Origin: Chitinophagales bacterium
Lineage (GTDB): Bacteria; Bacteroidota; Bacteroidia; Chitinophagales; JADIYW01
Length of the DNA: 64,000 nucleotides
Assembly (NCBI GenBank): GCA_020636545.1
Contig: JACJXS010000009.1
Span: forward strand, 186,001 to 250,000
Reading direction: 5' to 3'
Shown here: positions 55,424 to 64,000 of the stretch, piece after piece
Position numbering within the stretch: the stretch's first letter is position 1
How the letters are laid out: the number at the start of each line of letters is the position of its first letter
Translations under genes and position numbers: made by a program
The notes under the pieces: generated by a model
Told to the model about the DNA's origin: nothing
Databases searched by the model: none
What the model saw: only the letters and a program-made list of their open reading frames with translations

Positions 55424-57475
55424 TTAATTGATTTTTATGTTTCCTTGTCCGTATTTGTCTAATATTATTTTATATGTTTTTCGCTTAATTTTTAAATTTA
55501 TAGCGGAAGACGTTAGTGAGGGTTCAGTTACAAATATAGTATTATTTTTATAGATAAATAATATCGGCTTAGTAACTTTGATAACTTTTTTTAGTGAAGG
55601 AATCTTAATTTCTTGATTTGGATTAAAAATAGTACCACAATAAGCATCTTCATTATTTAGATAAATCATTTGAATATCGTTGTTATTGTAAACGATAGAA
55701 TATAAGTTGGATTTATAAGGATTTTCTGCCGCAGTTTTGGCATAGACAATAGCATACGAAGTAGCTTGGTTTTGTTGGTTTATTGTTGCTGTAAAAATTG
55801 CTAGTGAGTCAATATTTTTCTCTTTCTTATAGCTCTTAGAAATAGTTCCCCAATCGTTAGCTCTATTTTCTATAGTATATTGAATGGTATTTGCATTTGG
55901 TGAGCAATAAATTAAATTATCGTGGTATAAATAATCGCCATTATTAAGCGTAACAGTACTTTTTTGAAGTGCCATTTTTTGATTGTTTATAAAAACACCA
56001 TTTCTAAATCTCGTTTGATTTAAAGAAGTCGTAATCGGTTTATTGAGTGTATTTTTTGGTGCAGCAATCAAGCAGATTAATTTATCTTGTTGTACAATCC
56101 AAGTTTTATTAAGTTGAGTAATTTTTGATTTATTTTTATCTAGATAATCAAATATCATGTTTGCTACTATCATATTCCCAAACTTTGCAACACCTGTATT
56201 GGAAGTTCTTGAAATATTATCTGTTCCTTCAATATATGAAAAGCCTGGTAATAAATTCCAATCAAAAGCACCCAAAATATTAGAATACTCAATGGCATCT
56301 TTGATGATAAAATGATTGCCAAAATGTAAGAATTTTCCGAGTAAGTTTTCAGAATTGATACTTTCAGTAGGTAAGTTTCTATCGGATAATACCTTTATAA
56401 AAAAAGAGGCATTGGAAGAATGAGCGACTGCAATATCTGAATAAGGAAAACTTTTTACACCAACTAAATTAAAGTTTTTAATATTATTTTGTTGCTCGAT
56501 TATTTTTTGATAATCTAAAACATATAAAGTATCTATCTTTTTAAATCGTTCTAATGTTTCTATAATTTGTGGTGCTTTTAAGGCACCTTTTCTAGAACTA
56601 GATCTATCCATTGTACTTGGTACTGTATAACTTCCTCTTGCTAACCATTGCCAACTTTCTAAGATAAAATTTCTTAGAATGGCTATTTTATTATCTGAAA
56701 AACGATAAGGCGTTTGGTTTAACAATTCAAAAACATCCACACAACTTTCTAAAAACCCTTTGCCATAAGCATATTCTTGAATACGTGCTTTATGAAATCG
56801 ATAGGTATAATCTGCTTGCAATCCCTCCACATCGTTGGAAATATAAATCTCATTATTGATTAATTCTTTAGCATTATTGATTAAAGTTGTGTCATTAAAA
56901 TACAAAGCATATTTTAATTGAATTGTAGCTAAATAAACTCTATTAACATAAGTTCTCTTTTCTGGATAAAGGGCATCTAGTTTTTTAAGTATATTATTAT
57001 AGTTTGATGGTGTTATATTTGTACCTACTGCCACCAAAATATCCACCAAGTGATTTTTGGCAGTAATATCATTTACAAACCAATTTGGACAAGTATAATC
57101 TTCTTGAAACCATTTTTCTAATCCAAGATTAATAACCTCTAAATATTTTTTATTTTGATTTTTGGAGTAATCAATAGCTAAATATCGAATTCTAGCAAGA
57201 TGTGCTATTGGATCCCAATTGGTTCGAGCATCATCTGTATAATCTATATCCGTCCAGATTCCTGTTTGAGTATCAAAAAGCGATACAAATTTTTGTAGTC
57301 TATTAGCGTCAACAGTGTCATTATAAACAATCTTTAATAATGTTTTTTGGTATAGAGGAGAAGTTGTTTTATTGGCTTTGTTAGAATTGTTTTTTGACAG
57401 GACACAAGTAATAGAAATAAAAGTTAAAACACTTACTACAACAAGACTTATAAAATATTTATTTTTTAAAAGCAT
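55424..57475 (-). CDS. Polysaccharide lyase family 8 protein (chondroitin AC/hyaluronate lyase-like)
   Basis: A 683-residue exported enzyme that cleaves uronic-acid polymers by beta-elimination. After an N-terminal membrane or signal segment (about 7-25), an alpha/alpha toroid follows, then beta-sandwiches. Against remembered P. heparinus chondroitin AC lyase (Asn175, His225, Tyr234, Arg288, Arg292), the equivalents here fall at Asn178 (TYVNR), His228 and Tyr237 (in GLQADYTYRFHKARIQEYAYG) and Arg291/Arg295 (DRSSSR), at identical spacing. DWNLLPGFSYIEG is the PL8 LPGT-type motif. It is encoded inside a biosynthetic operon, 8 bases from algD-like and overlapping the DUF354 gene. Confidence 0.87.
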   Translation of the reverse strand: MLLKNKYFISLVVVSVLTFISITCVLSKNNSNKANKTTSPLYQKTLLKIVYNDTVDANRLQKFVSLFDTQTGIWTDIDYTDDARTNWDPIAHLARIRYLAIDYSKNQNKKYLEVINLGLEKWFQEDYTCPNWFVNDITAKNHLVDILVAVGTNITPSNYNNILKKLDALYPEKRTYVNRVYLATIQLKYALYFNDTTLINNAKELINNEIYISNDVEGLQADYTYRFHKARIQEYAYGKGFLESCVDVFELLNQTPYRFSDNKIAILRNFILESWQWLARGSYTVPSTMDRSSSRKGALKAPQIIETLERFKKIDTLYVLDYQKIIEQQNNIKNFNLVGVKSFPYSDIAVAHSSNASFFIKVLSDRNLPTESINSENLLGKFLHFGNHFIIKDAIEYSNILGAFDWNLLPGFSYIEGTDNISRTSNTGVAKFGNMIVANMIFDYLDKNKSKITQLNKTWIVQQDKLICLIAAPKNTLNKPITTSLNQTRFRNGVFINNQKMALQKSTVTLNNGDYLYHDNLIYCSPNANTIQYTIENRANDWGTISKSYKKEKNIDSLAIFTATINQQNQATSYAIVYAKTAAENPYKSNLYSIVYNNNDIQMIYLNNEDAYCGTIFNPNQEIKIPSLKKVIKVTKPILFIYKNNTIFVTEPSLTSSAINLKIKRKTYKIILDKYGQGNIKIN

Positions 57476-58487
57476 TAATTTTTTGTTTCATAAAATCAAT
57501 CATATCATCCCATTCCTCAGCGAGTTGGCTTCTAAATGCAACTTGATTTGAATCTTCAAAATTAGAATTTATTTTTTGATTGATATACTCTATTGCTTCA
57601 TTTTCTGTTTTATGTACTAATATTCCTTTTTTTATTAACACATTATTGGCCTTCATTTCTCTAAATCCACAATAAATTGAAGGAACACCCAACATTGCAC
57701 CTTCTCTTGCCATACTATCTCCAGATGAAATAACCAATTTAGAATAATAAATTAAAGCATGAATATCAGAAACCGGTTCTTCCAATAATATCCAATCATT
57801 AGGAAATTTATCTTTGATTGATTTATCTTCTAATGAGAGTACAATTTTTACAGTCTTATCTATTTTATCAGCAAAACTTAAAACTACACTATCATCTTGT
57901 CCATAATAATTGAAAGATTTATTGCTAACTTCCCGAACAAAGACATAATTATGCTTCTCTAAATTATATTCTTGTAACACTTTTGTACTAGGATTAATTC
58001 TCTTTGGACTCAAATAACTCCATTCTTTCAGGCAATTAAAGACTTCTATTTTGTCCGTCTGTTCCACTATAAATGGGAAATAGATTTTAGTAGATAAAAA
58101 AGCATTTATTTTTGTTAAACTTTTTCTTTCTGGGTCATCGTAAAATTGCAAAACTGGAGTACCTGTTAATTTGCAAGCAACCGCCAATGGAACACTACTT
58201 GCGGAAATACAAATATTATATTTGTTTCTAAAAATTAGCAATAGAAAAGTTAAAATCCTTTTGATATTTCCGTCCCAAATAATTGACCACTTTGTGCCTT
58301 TGCTGCTTCCGACAGGAATAGTATGAAATCCTTGAAATTCTTTTTCTATTATCTTAGGGATTTTCCCTCTTTGCAAATAACAAATAGTGATATCCCAGTT
58401 TTCATTTTTTAAATCAATGGCTAAGTTCTTAAATAAATTCAACTGAGCAGGGTGCTTGATGTCTATTAGGAGTTTGTTTTGTTTCAT
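57459..58487 (-). CDS. DUF354 domain-containing glycosyltransferase-like protein
   Basis: A 342-residue cytoplasmic protein with the GT-B-like fold assigned to DUF354. It begins LLIDIKHPAQLNLFKNL, has QFYDDPERKSLTKIN, and near the C-terminus SKLVISSGDSMAREGAMLGVPSIYCG, a nucleotide-sugar-binding-like segment. Characterised function is lacking. It overlaps the PL8 gene by 17 bases and the AsnB-type gene by 4 bases, so it belongs to the same operon. Confidence 0.8.
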   Translation of the reverse strand: MKQNKLLIDIKHPAQLNLFKNLAIDLKNENWDITICYLQRGKIPKIIEKEFQGFHTIPVGSSKGTKWSIIWDGNIKRILTFLLLIFRNKYNICISASSVPLAVACKLTGTPVLQFYDDPERKSLTKINAFLSTKIYFPFIVEQTDKIEVFNCLKEWSYLSPKRINPSTKVLQEYNLEKHNYVFVREVSNKSFNYYGQDDSVVLSFADKIDKTVKIVLSLEDKSIKDKFPNDWILLEEPVSDIHALIYYSKLVISSGDSMAREGAMLGVPSIYCGFREMKANNVLIKKGILVHKTENEAIEYINQKINSNFEDSNQVAFRSQLAEEWDDMIDFMKQKINAFKK

Positions 58488-60343
58488 TTTTGTTGATTGT
58501 CTATATATTTTCTATACCACAATTCTAAGTGTATCCATTTCCATATTTCTTTTGAAATATTTACTTCTTTATTTAGATGTTTCTGATATTTTTCTTTAAC
58601 CTTTTGTACATTATAAAAATTTCTATTCTTAAAAGATTCACTATTTATAATATCTTCAATAATTGTTTGCCATTCTTTGGTTCTGAACCACTCATCTTGA
58701 GGAGTACTAAATCCTTTTTTATCGACTCTATTTTTTATAGGCTCTGGGAGAATATCTTTTAGGGACTCTCTTAACAAATATTTAGTCATTCCATTTCTAA
58801 TAATCAAATCTGATTTAGTTGCTAATGTTCTTTCAACCAAAATATGATCTAAGAACGGAACTCTAGCTTCTAAAGAGAAAAACATTGAATTTCTATCTTC
58901 CCATTTTAATAAATGCTCTAATTTATATTCAAAATGATTTATAAGTGCCGCTTGCAAACTCTCTGAAGAGAATAAGGTATCAGAAATTACATTATTGCTA
59001 TTTATATTTTCATCAATGAATTTTTGATTAAAATAATCCATAAAGGCAACTTTTATAGATGTTCTAGCTTTCTTTGGAAGCAAGAAAAATACAAATGTCT
59101 TAATAGCAAATAAAGATTTATGTATTTTTAGATAGTAAAAAATTTCTTTAAATAAAGTAATCAATTTGAACTTTTTCAAAAGATCCTTATAATAGAAACC
59201 AAAGAAATAATGGTATCCTCCTAATAATTCATCTGCTCCTTGACCGTCTAATGTAACAACAATATTTTCTTTAGCCAATTCCATTACTTTATATTGAGCA
59301 TAAGGGCTAGTTGATGGAACAGGCTCTGCTTGGCAAACAATAAAACTATCAATATCTTTTAAAAGTGTTTCGGAACTAGGAGAAATAAAATGTCTCTGTC
59401 CAGGTTTATTATTATATAAATCAATAAAATTAGACTCATCGGCCCAACTATCTTTCCCATAGACAGCAGAGAATGTATTCAAATTATTTACTTTTAGTTC
59501 GTCCATAATCACTGAAGTTATTGCAGACGAATCTAATCCTCCACTAAGACAAACACCAACAGGCACATCGCTTCTCATTCTAAGTTTTACGGCATCTATA
59601 AAAGTTTGTCTAAAGTCCTTATAGTCTCCAAATCCATTGGCTAATTTTACTTTTTCATTTATATCATACCATTTTTTTATCTCTATTGGTTGAGATACAT
59701 TATTAAAATCAATAATAATACAATGTCCATGAGGTAAACTAAATATATTTTTAAAAAAAGTTTCTTTAGAATAGTCTATTCTATCATAAATTAAATAATT
59801 AAATATTGCTCCACTATTTGCATCAATATGCTGCTCACAAACTGATAATATTGAAGGAATTTCTGATGCAAAATAAAAATTATTATTTTCATTATAATAA
59901 TACAATGGTTTTATACCATACCTATCCCTACAAATAAATATTTTATTTGTTTGTTGATTATAAACTGCAAATGACCACATTCCATTTAGTTTATGTAATC
60001 CTTCTTCTCCCCATGCAATATATGCATTCAGCAAAACTTCAGTATCTGTTTTTGTTCTAAATTTATAACCTAATGCTATTAACTCTTCTCTTAATTCTAT
60101 ATAATTAAAAATCTCTCCATTAAATATCATAGTAAAGTTACCATTCTCACTTACAAAAGGCTGATGTCCATCTGGAGATAAATCAATAATACTTAATCTA
60201 ACAAAGCCAAATCCAATATGATCTTGAATAAAAGTTCCATTATCATTTGGACCACGATGCTTCATCTGTTGCATCATGAGTTTTATAGTTTCTGAATTTA
60301 TTTCTTGCTTATCTAAACTTATTTTTCCAACGATTCCACACAT
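58484..60343 (-). CDS. Asparagine synthase (glutamine-hydrolysing) family protein
   Basis: A 619-residue AsnB-type amidotransferase. The N-terminal glutaminase domain starts MCGIVGK with the nucleophile Cys2, has RGPNDNG and FNGEIFNY, and the synthetase domain has the pyrophosphate loop SGGLDSS at 267-273 and DGQGADELLGGYHYFFG. Within polysaccharide clusters such proteins are often amidating enzymes for uronic acids (as WbpS) rather than asparagine makers. Its place between acyltransferase and DUF354 genes supports that reading; it could still make asparagine. Confidence 0.92.
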   Translation of the reverse strand: MCGIVGKISLDKQEINSETIKLMMQQMKHRGPNDNGTFIQDHIGFGFVRLSIIDLSPDGHQPFVSENGNFTMIFNGEIFNYIELREELIALGYKFRTKTDTEVLLNAYIAWGEEGLHKLNGMWSFAVYNQQTNKIFICRDRYGIKPLYYYNENNNFYFASEIPSILSVCEQHIDANSGAIFNYLIYDRIDYSKETFFKNIFSLPHGHCIIIDFNNVSQPIEIKKWYDINEKVKLANGFGDYKDFRQTFIDAVKLRMRSDVPVGVCLSGGLDSSAITSVIMDELKVNNLNTFSAVYGKDSWADESNFIDLYNNKPGQRHFISPSSETLLKDIDSFIVCQAEPVPSTSPYAQYKVMELAKENIVVTLDGQGADELLGGYHYFFGFYYKDLLKKFKLITLFKEIFYYLKIHKSLFAIKTFVFFLLPKKARTSIKVAFMDYFNQKFIDENINSNNVISDTLFSSESLQAALINHFEYKLEHLLKWEDRNSMFFSLEARVPFLDHILVERTLATKSDLIIRNGMTKYLLRESLKDILPEPIKNRVDKKGFSTPQDEWFRTKEWQTIIEDIINSESFKNRNFYNVQKVKEKYQKHLNKEVNISKEIWKWIHLELWYRKYIDNQQK

Positions 60344-60365
60344 AATTTATAGTAAATAATTAAGG

Positions 60366-60953
60366 TTAATGAAAGTATCTTTTATAGTTACTTGTATATT
60401 TTAAATTAGAAATTTGTCTCTTTTTTACTGGTCTTGCAGGATTGCCCGCATAAACAGTCCATTTATCAGTATTTTTTGTTAATATAGACCCTAATGCCAC
60501 TACTGAACCTTCTGCTAAAGTGAGTCCTGGCAAAATACTAGCAGCCGTGAACACACTAACATTATTTTCTATATTAACTTTTTTTCCAACAGTTTTATAC
60601 CACTCATCATCTAAATCATGACCTAATGTTAAAATTTTAACATTACTAGCAATATCTACATTATTTCCAATAATAATGCCTCTTCGTCCATCTAGAAAAC
60701 AATCATTTCCGATAGCACAGTTATTTCCTATTTTAATTTTCCAAGGTGCATAAACTCTCAATCCCATTTGAATATGGCTATTTTTTCCAATTTTCATAAA
60801 ATAGCCATATCTATAAATAAATGTCCTTATAAAATAAAACGGAACATTTGAAACGATATGATTAGCAAATGCTAAATACATAAAATGGAAAAAATCCACT
60901 ATCTTTCTTAGTAATTTTCCAGATGCAAGATTTTTTTTTACAAATTCCTTCAT
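60366..60953 (-). CDS. Hexapeptide-repeat acyltransferase, 1
   Basis: A 195-residue left-handed beta-helix acetyltransferase. N-terminal hydrophobic residues precede hexapeptide turns (KIGNNCAIGNDCFLDGRRGIIIGNNVDIASNV) and a His in TLGHDLDD; VFTAASILPGLTLAEGSVVALGS completes the helix. It resembles the WcaF/NodL group that O-acetylates sugars. Its start overlaps the downstream acyltransferase frame by 4 bases, so the two are translationally coupled. Confidence 0.88.
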   Translation of the reverse strand: MKEFVKKNLASGKLLRKIVDFFHFMYLAFANHIVSNVPFYFIRTFIYRYGYFMKIGKNSHIQMGLRVYAPWKIKIGNNCAIGNDCFLDGRRGIIIGNNVDIASNVKILTLGHDLDDEWYKTVGKKVNIENNVSVFTAASILPGLTLAEGSVVALGSILTKNTDKWTVYAGNPARPVKKRQISNLKYTSNYKRYFH

Positions 60954-61456
60954 CTATCTTTTATTTTTTTTGCAGGGACTCCTCCATAGATACTATTCGG
61001 TTCTGTATCTTTAGTAATCACTGCTCCTGCTGCAACAATTGTACCTCTTTTAATGATGACTCCTGGCATTACTATAACTCTTAATCCGAGCCAAACATTA
61101 TCTTCAATAATAGTTTTCTGTACATCCTTAACGCCTTGCATATTCATTGGAATATCTAAATCTTTACTTTCATGCATTTTCCCTAAGATAATTGTTTCTC
61201 TGGCTATCATTACGTTATTTCCGATAGTTACGTTATCTAATCTTACGGCTTCATTAATTTGACAATCATTACCAATCGAAACATTATTACCACTTCCAAA
61301 ATAAACATTTTTTTCTATTAACACATTCGCCCCTATAGATAAAATTCTTTGGGCAATAGTTATTCTTAATTTATTAAACAATTTACCCATTGGCCACCAT
61401 GAGTTTGGTAGATTTGAGAAAATAAAATAATATAGAATAAGATATATTTTTTTCAT
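60950..61456 (-). CDS. Hexapeptide-repeat acyltransferase, 2
   Basis: A 168-residue beta-helix acyltransferase. It has YFGSGNNVSIGNDCQINEAVRL, KTIIEDNVWLGLRVIVMPG and GTIVAAGAVITKD, with the conserved NSIYGGVPAKKI end. It may add an acyl or acetyl group to a sugar of the polymer. It is tightly packed between the alpha/alpha protein gene, whose stop it shares a base with, and acyltransferase 1. Confidence 0.88.
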   Translation of the reverse strand: MKKIYLILYYFIFSNLPNSWWPMGKLFNKLRITIAQRILSIGANVLIEKNVYFGSGNNVSIGNDCQINEAVRLDNVTIGNNVMIARETIILGKMHESKDLDIPMNMQGVKDVQKTIIEDNVWLGLRVIVMPGVIIKRGTIVAAGAVITKDTEPNSIYGGVPAKKIKDR

Positions 61457-62583
61457 TATTTTGATTTATTAAGATAGACTGAAAATGCTAAAGACATCCA
61501 AGCTTGCCATCTGACAAATTTTAACTTAGACATATATAGCCAATTATGAAAAAAGTAAAAATATTTTCCTGAATAATCATAATATTTCTTAAAAGAATAA
61601 CCTATCACTTCTTGTGCTTTTGAAATATTTCCTAAAAGTGAAAATAAGATTATAGCATTTGCAATATCCCGAATTTCTGTCTTTATAATATTACTTCTAA
61701 CATCTTTAGGCTTTCTATTCTTATGAAAGTGTAATGGCTGAGCCCCATCAAAGCAATTCTCTTCATAATCTTTTAATGCCAAATCAAACATTTTAATCGA
61801 CCATTCAGCTGATACTACCTGATGCATATAATAAATAGCTTCCAAAATAAAACATGTATGGAAATTATCTACATAAGGTGCATTTTCGGAATAAGCCCAA
61901 GAACCATCTGCATTTTGCACACTCCTCAGATAACCTAATATTTTTAATATTTTTACCTTATCTACTTCCAAAGGAAATAGTTCATAATATAAAGCATAGA
62001 ATTTACCAGTAACTGCAGAAATATTATAAACTACATCTTCATGGTCTGGTAAATAGGAAATAAACAATGTATCTTCAGTCTCTATCTTCAACCATTTATT
62101 ATCTAATAAACTTTTAAAAGAATTAATTTGCTCCAAAACAACAGGATCCTTTGTTCTCTTGTATAATTCTATAAAAGCACAAACTCCTATTAGTGTTATA
62201 AATAATGAGGTTTTTCCTGGACCTGATGAATATCTTGAAAGTGCCATTTCAAATGCAAATCCTAATGTATATTCTTCAAATTCGTTACTCCTATTTTTTA
62301 TCAACCAATTTTTTAAATATTCTATTTTTTCTTCATCATTTTTGTTATTATTAATAACCATTGCATACAAAAAAAGAGCATTTGATTTTGTATTATCTGA
62401 TTCCCCAATTCCTATAAACTTTCGAATACTAAATGGAAGTATTTTATTTATAAAGGAAACCTTAGACAATAAAAAATTTGGCAATTTTATTTTTGAATTT
62501 GCAAAATCATACGGATCTATACCCCTAAACTGATTTTTATAGGCATCTTCATTTAATTCATTAATTATTTTTTGAAGTTCCAT
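61456..62583 (-). CDS. Alpha/alpha-toroid-like protein of unknown function
   Basis: A 375-residue soluble protein without signal peptide. The sequence is rich in alternating helices, with VQNADGSWAYSENAPYV followed by DNFHTCFILEAIYYMH, a pattern like the (alpha/alpha)6 barrels of polysaccharide lyases, epimerases and terpene cyclases (QW-like). The terminal half has FHKNRKPKDVRSN and FRWQAWMSL-like residues. No catalytic set is certain. It lies between the GT4 gene, with a 23-base overlap, and the acyltransferases, so it probably acts on the glycan or its precursor. Confidence 0.6.
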   Translation of the reverse strand: MELQKIINELNEDAYKNQFRGIDPYDFANSKIKLPNFLLSKVSFINKILPFSIRKFIGIGESDNTKSNALFLYAMVINNNKNDEEKIEYLKNWLIKNRSNEFEEYTLGFAFEMALSRYSSGPGKTSLFITLIGVCAFIELYKRTKDPVVLEQINSFKSLLDNKWLKIETEDTLFISYLPDHEDVVYNISAVTGKFYALYYELFPLEVDKVKILKILGYLRSVQNADGSWAYSENAPYVDNFHTCFILEAIYYMHQVVSAEWSIKMFDLALKDYEENCFDGAQPLHFHKNRKPKDVRSNIIKTEIRDIANAIILFSLLGNISKAQEVIGYSFKKYYDYSGKYFYFFHNWLYMSKLKFVRWQAWMSLAFSVYLNKSK

Positions 62584-63643
62584 TTAGTATTATGTTTTTT
62601 ATTCTATTAGCAACTATATCTACCCTAAAATTTTTATTTGCAAACTGTTTATTATAATTAGAAATATTTTCTAATTCATTACTTGTTTTACTTGCAATAT
62701 ACTTAATCTTTTCTGTAATTTCAATAGAATTATTTGAATCTAATATTGTACCCATTTTATCATTCTGAAAAAAATCTACAACTCCACCTGCTTTCGTAGA
62801 TAAAACAACAAGTCCAGCAAACATTGCTTCTATAACAGTAATTGGTAATCCTTCCCCTTCAATATCAGATGGAAGAATAAAAAGTTGATTTCTATTATAA
62901 GCCTTTACTTTATCTTCTCCCATAAGTTTTCCTGAAAATTTTATATTAGACAATTGCTTAACTCTAAGCCACTCTTTTATTGCCATTTCTTCAGTCCCAT
63001 GTCCAACAATCTCTAATGAGATATTTAATTTTTCTGCATCTAAACTTTCAAAAGCTTCTAATAACTGCCAAATTCCTTTTCTATTTTCTAACCTACCTAA
63101 AAATAAAATATTTAATTTAGTAGGTTCTATCTTCTTTTCTGGAAATGGAAATGTAGCAAATTTTTCATCTGCAACCGTAGTTTCAATATAAATATTTTTA
63201 AAATTAATTTTTCTGCAAATTAAATCTTTATGTTCTTGAGATAATACAAAAATATTTTGACTATTTTCCAAGACCTTTAGTTGATTATAAGATAGTTGTT
63301 GAAAAAAACTTGCCTTAAATCCATGTATAAAAACATTAGGATGTATATCAAGTATCTTTAATAAATTAAGAAATAAAGCATCTCGCTTAAAGGCATTTTC
63401 ATTCATTGACGTATTTATAAAAAATATTTCTTTTCTATATTTTATTGCTGTCCATAAAAATTTAAATAAATCAAATATTGTTAGGATTACTTTTATAAAA
63501 ATATTATTACCCTTACCTCCTCTAACAAAATAAATTTCTTCCAAATTCCAACGCCCTTTGAAAGCATTGACAAATATTGAAACTCCACCTGCCTTACTGA
63601 GATCCGGAGTTGTTATAACCATTTTTGAGGAAATTTTATTCAT
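62561..63643 (-). CDS. GT4 family glycosyltransferase
   Basis: A 360-residue GT-B-fold transferase. The N-terminal domain opens VITTPDLSKAGGVSIFVNAFKG, with the glycine loop of GT4 donors. The C-terminal domain has LFLGRLENRKGIWQLLEAF and GEGLPITVIEAMFAG, the EX7E-type motif binding the nucleotide-sugar donor. It probably builds the repeating unit on a lipid carrier. It overlaps the polymerase gene by 8 bases and the alpha/alpha gene by 23. Confidence 0.92.
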   Translation of the reverse strand: MNKISSKMVITTPDLSKAGGVSIFVNAFKGRWNLEEIYFVRGGKGNNIFIKVILTIFDLFKFLWTAIKYRKEIFFINTSMNENAFKRDALFLNLLKILDIHPNVFIHGFKASFFQQLSYNQLKVLENSQNIFVLSQEHKDLICRKINFKNIYIETTVADEKFATFPFPEKKIEPTKLNILFLGRLENRKGIWQLLEAFESLDAEKLNISLEIVGHGTEEMAIKEWLRVKQLSNIKFSGKLMGEDKVKAYNRNQLFILPSDIEGEGLPITVIEAMFAGLVVLSTKAGGVVDFFQNDKMGTILDSNNSIEITEKIKYIASKTSNELENISNYNKQFANKNFRVDIVANRIKNIILNGTSKNN

Positions 63644-64000
63644 TTGAGCTTTTTATATTTTTATTCTTTAAATTACACAATACCAAACCCATTATAATAA
63701 AAATCATAGATCTAAATGTTATCTCATACATTTGACCCGATAAAGATATAAATAATGAGGTACAAAAGAAAGAAAGAAAAAGACCTTTTAAATTTTTTAG
63801 TTGTGCTTTAGGTAAGGTCTGATTATTTCGATATAAATTAATAAAGGTTCTGTATAATACTATATAAAATACAAAATACAAAAATAATCCAATTATACCT
63901 GAACTAAATAAAATATTAATATAGTCAATATGTAATTTCCTGTCTCCATAAACTCCACCACCATATTTCCCTTGACTATTAAATATTTCTTCTCCAAAAA
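63636..64000 (-). CDS. O-antigen/polysaccharide polymerase-like membrane protein, partial
   Basis: The reading frame continues past the right edge, so only the last 121 residues or so are seen. They show GGVYGDRKLHIDYINILFSSGIIGL, the conserved loop of Wzy/O-antigen ligase proteins, followed by three membrane helices (LYFVFYIVLYRTF and later stretches). The nearest in-frame start-like codon at 63881 is not the true start, as coding runs on upstream. It overlaps the GT4 gene by 8 bases and probably lies near the head of this operon. Confidence 0.8.
   Translation of the reverse strand, partial: FGEEIFNSQGKYGGGVYGDRKLHIDYINILFSSGIIGLFLYFVFYIVLYRTFINLYRNNQTLPKAQLKNLKGLFLSFFCTSLFISLSGQMYEITFRSMIFIIMGLVLCNLKNKNIKSSNE

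Noticed and set aside
62159..62533. Plus-strand 124-residue frame
   Set aside because: It is antisense to the alpha/alpha protein within a tightly packed minus-strand operon and has no recognisable features.
35550..64000. Phage defence or mobile system in the accessory regions
   Set aside because: I looked for restriction, CRISPR, abortive-infection, toxin-antitoxin and integrase features and saw none; the accessory content is surface polysaccharide synthesis.

Overview
This 64 kb window is AT-rich DNA from a Bacteroidota chromosome. The evidence is a type IX secretion C-terminal sorting domain (43319-45043), Bacteroidota-type promoters (TTG, about 19 bases, TAnnTTTG), an ATP synthase operon without beta and epsilon genes, and DUF4412, DUF983, rhomboid and Rho proteins of Bacteroidota architecture. 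The genus cannot be fixed from sequence alone. No CRISPR array, transposase, prophage, tRNA or rRNA was seen.

Layout. 1-3.7 kb: a partial D-Ala-D-Ala dipeptidase and a cysC-cysD-cysN operon making PAPS. 3.7-10.6 kb: a CtpA-type protease, a peptide ABC permease, YicC, and the histidine genes hisA-hisF and hisIE, split by an oppositely oriented DUF4412 gene. 10.9-16 kb: atpB-E-F-H-A-G. 16-23.6 kb: a minus-strand run rho, tcdA, arginase-family, lysoplasmalogenase, acetoacetyl-CoA ligase and SGNH hydrolase. 23.9-30.1 kb: rhomboid protease plus EEP nuclease-like protein, acyl-CoA synthetase, a GAF-SpoIIE phosphatase and a PagL-like lipid A deacylase.

About 30.57-34.56 kb is abnormal. An OmpA-like gene, SRP RNA, yajC, coaE, trxB, a cytochrome c gene and the end of a DUF4442 gene are all recognisable, but each protein gene is cut by one or more small indels while both flanks read cleanly. 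Because several are normally essential, this looks like a patch of consensus errors rather than real gene decay.

35.5-47 kb is a cell-surface polysaccharide region: three GT-C-type membrane proteins (two are tandem paralogues), a polymerase-like membrane protein, a glycoside-hydrolase lipoprotein, a CotH-T9SS protein, galE and rmlA. 47-54 kb is housekeeping: a PhoB/PhoR-like two-component pair, an ArgD-type aminotransferase, a cyclophilin and ClpC.

54.1-64 kb is a second, minus-strand polysaccharide operon. It encodes a Wzy-like polymerase (partial), GT4 glycosyltransferase, an alpha/alpha-barrel-like protein of unknown function, two hexapeptide acyltransferases, an AsnB-type amidotransferase, a DUF354 protein, a PL8 polysaccharide lyase with its catalytic residues conserved, and an AlgD-like GDP-mannose dehydrogenase. 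Together these suggest an acylated, possibly amidated uronic-acid polymer with a dedicated lyase, which is the most interesting biology in the window.
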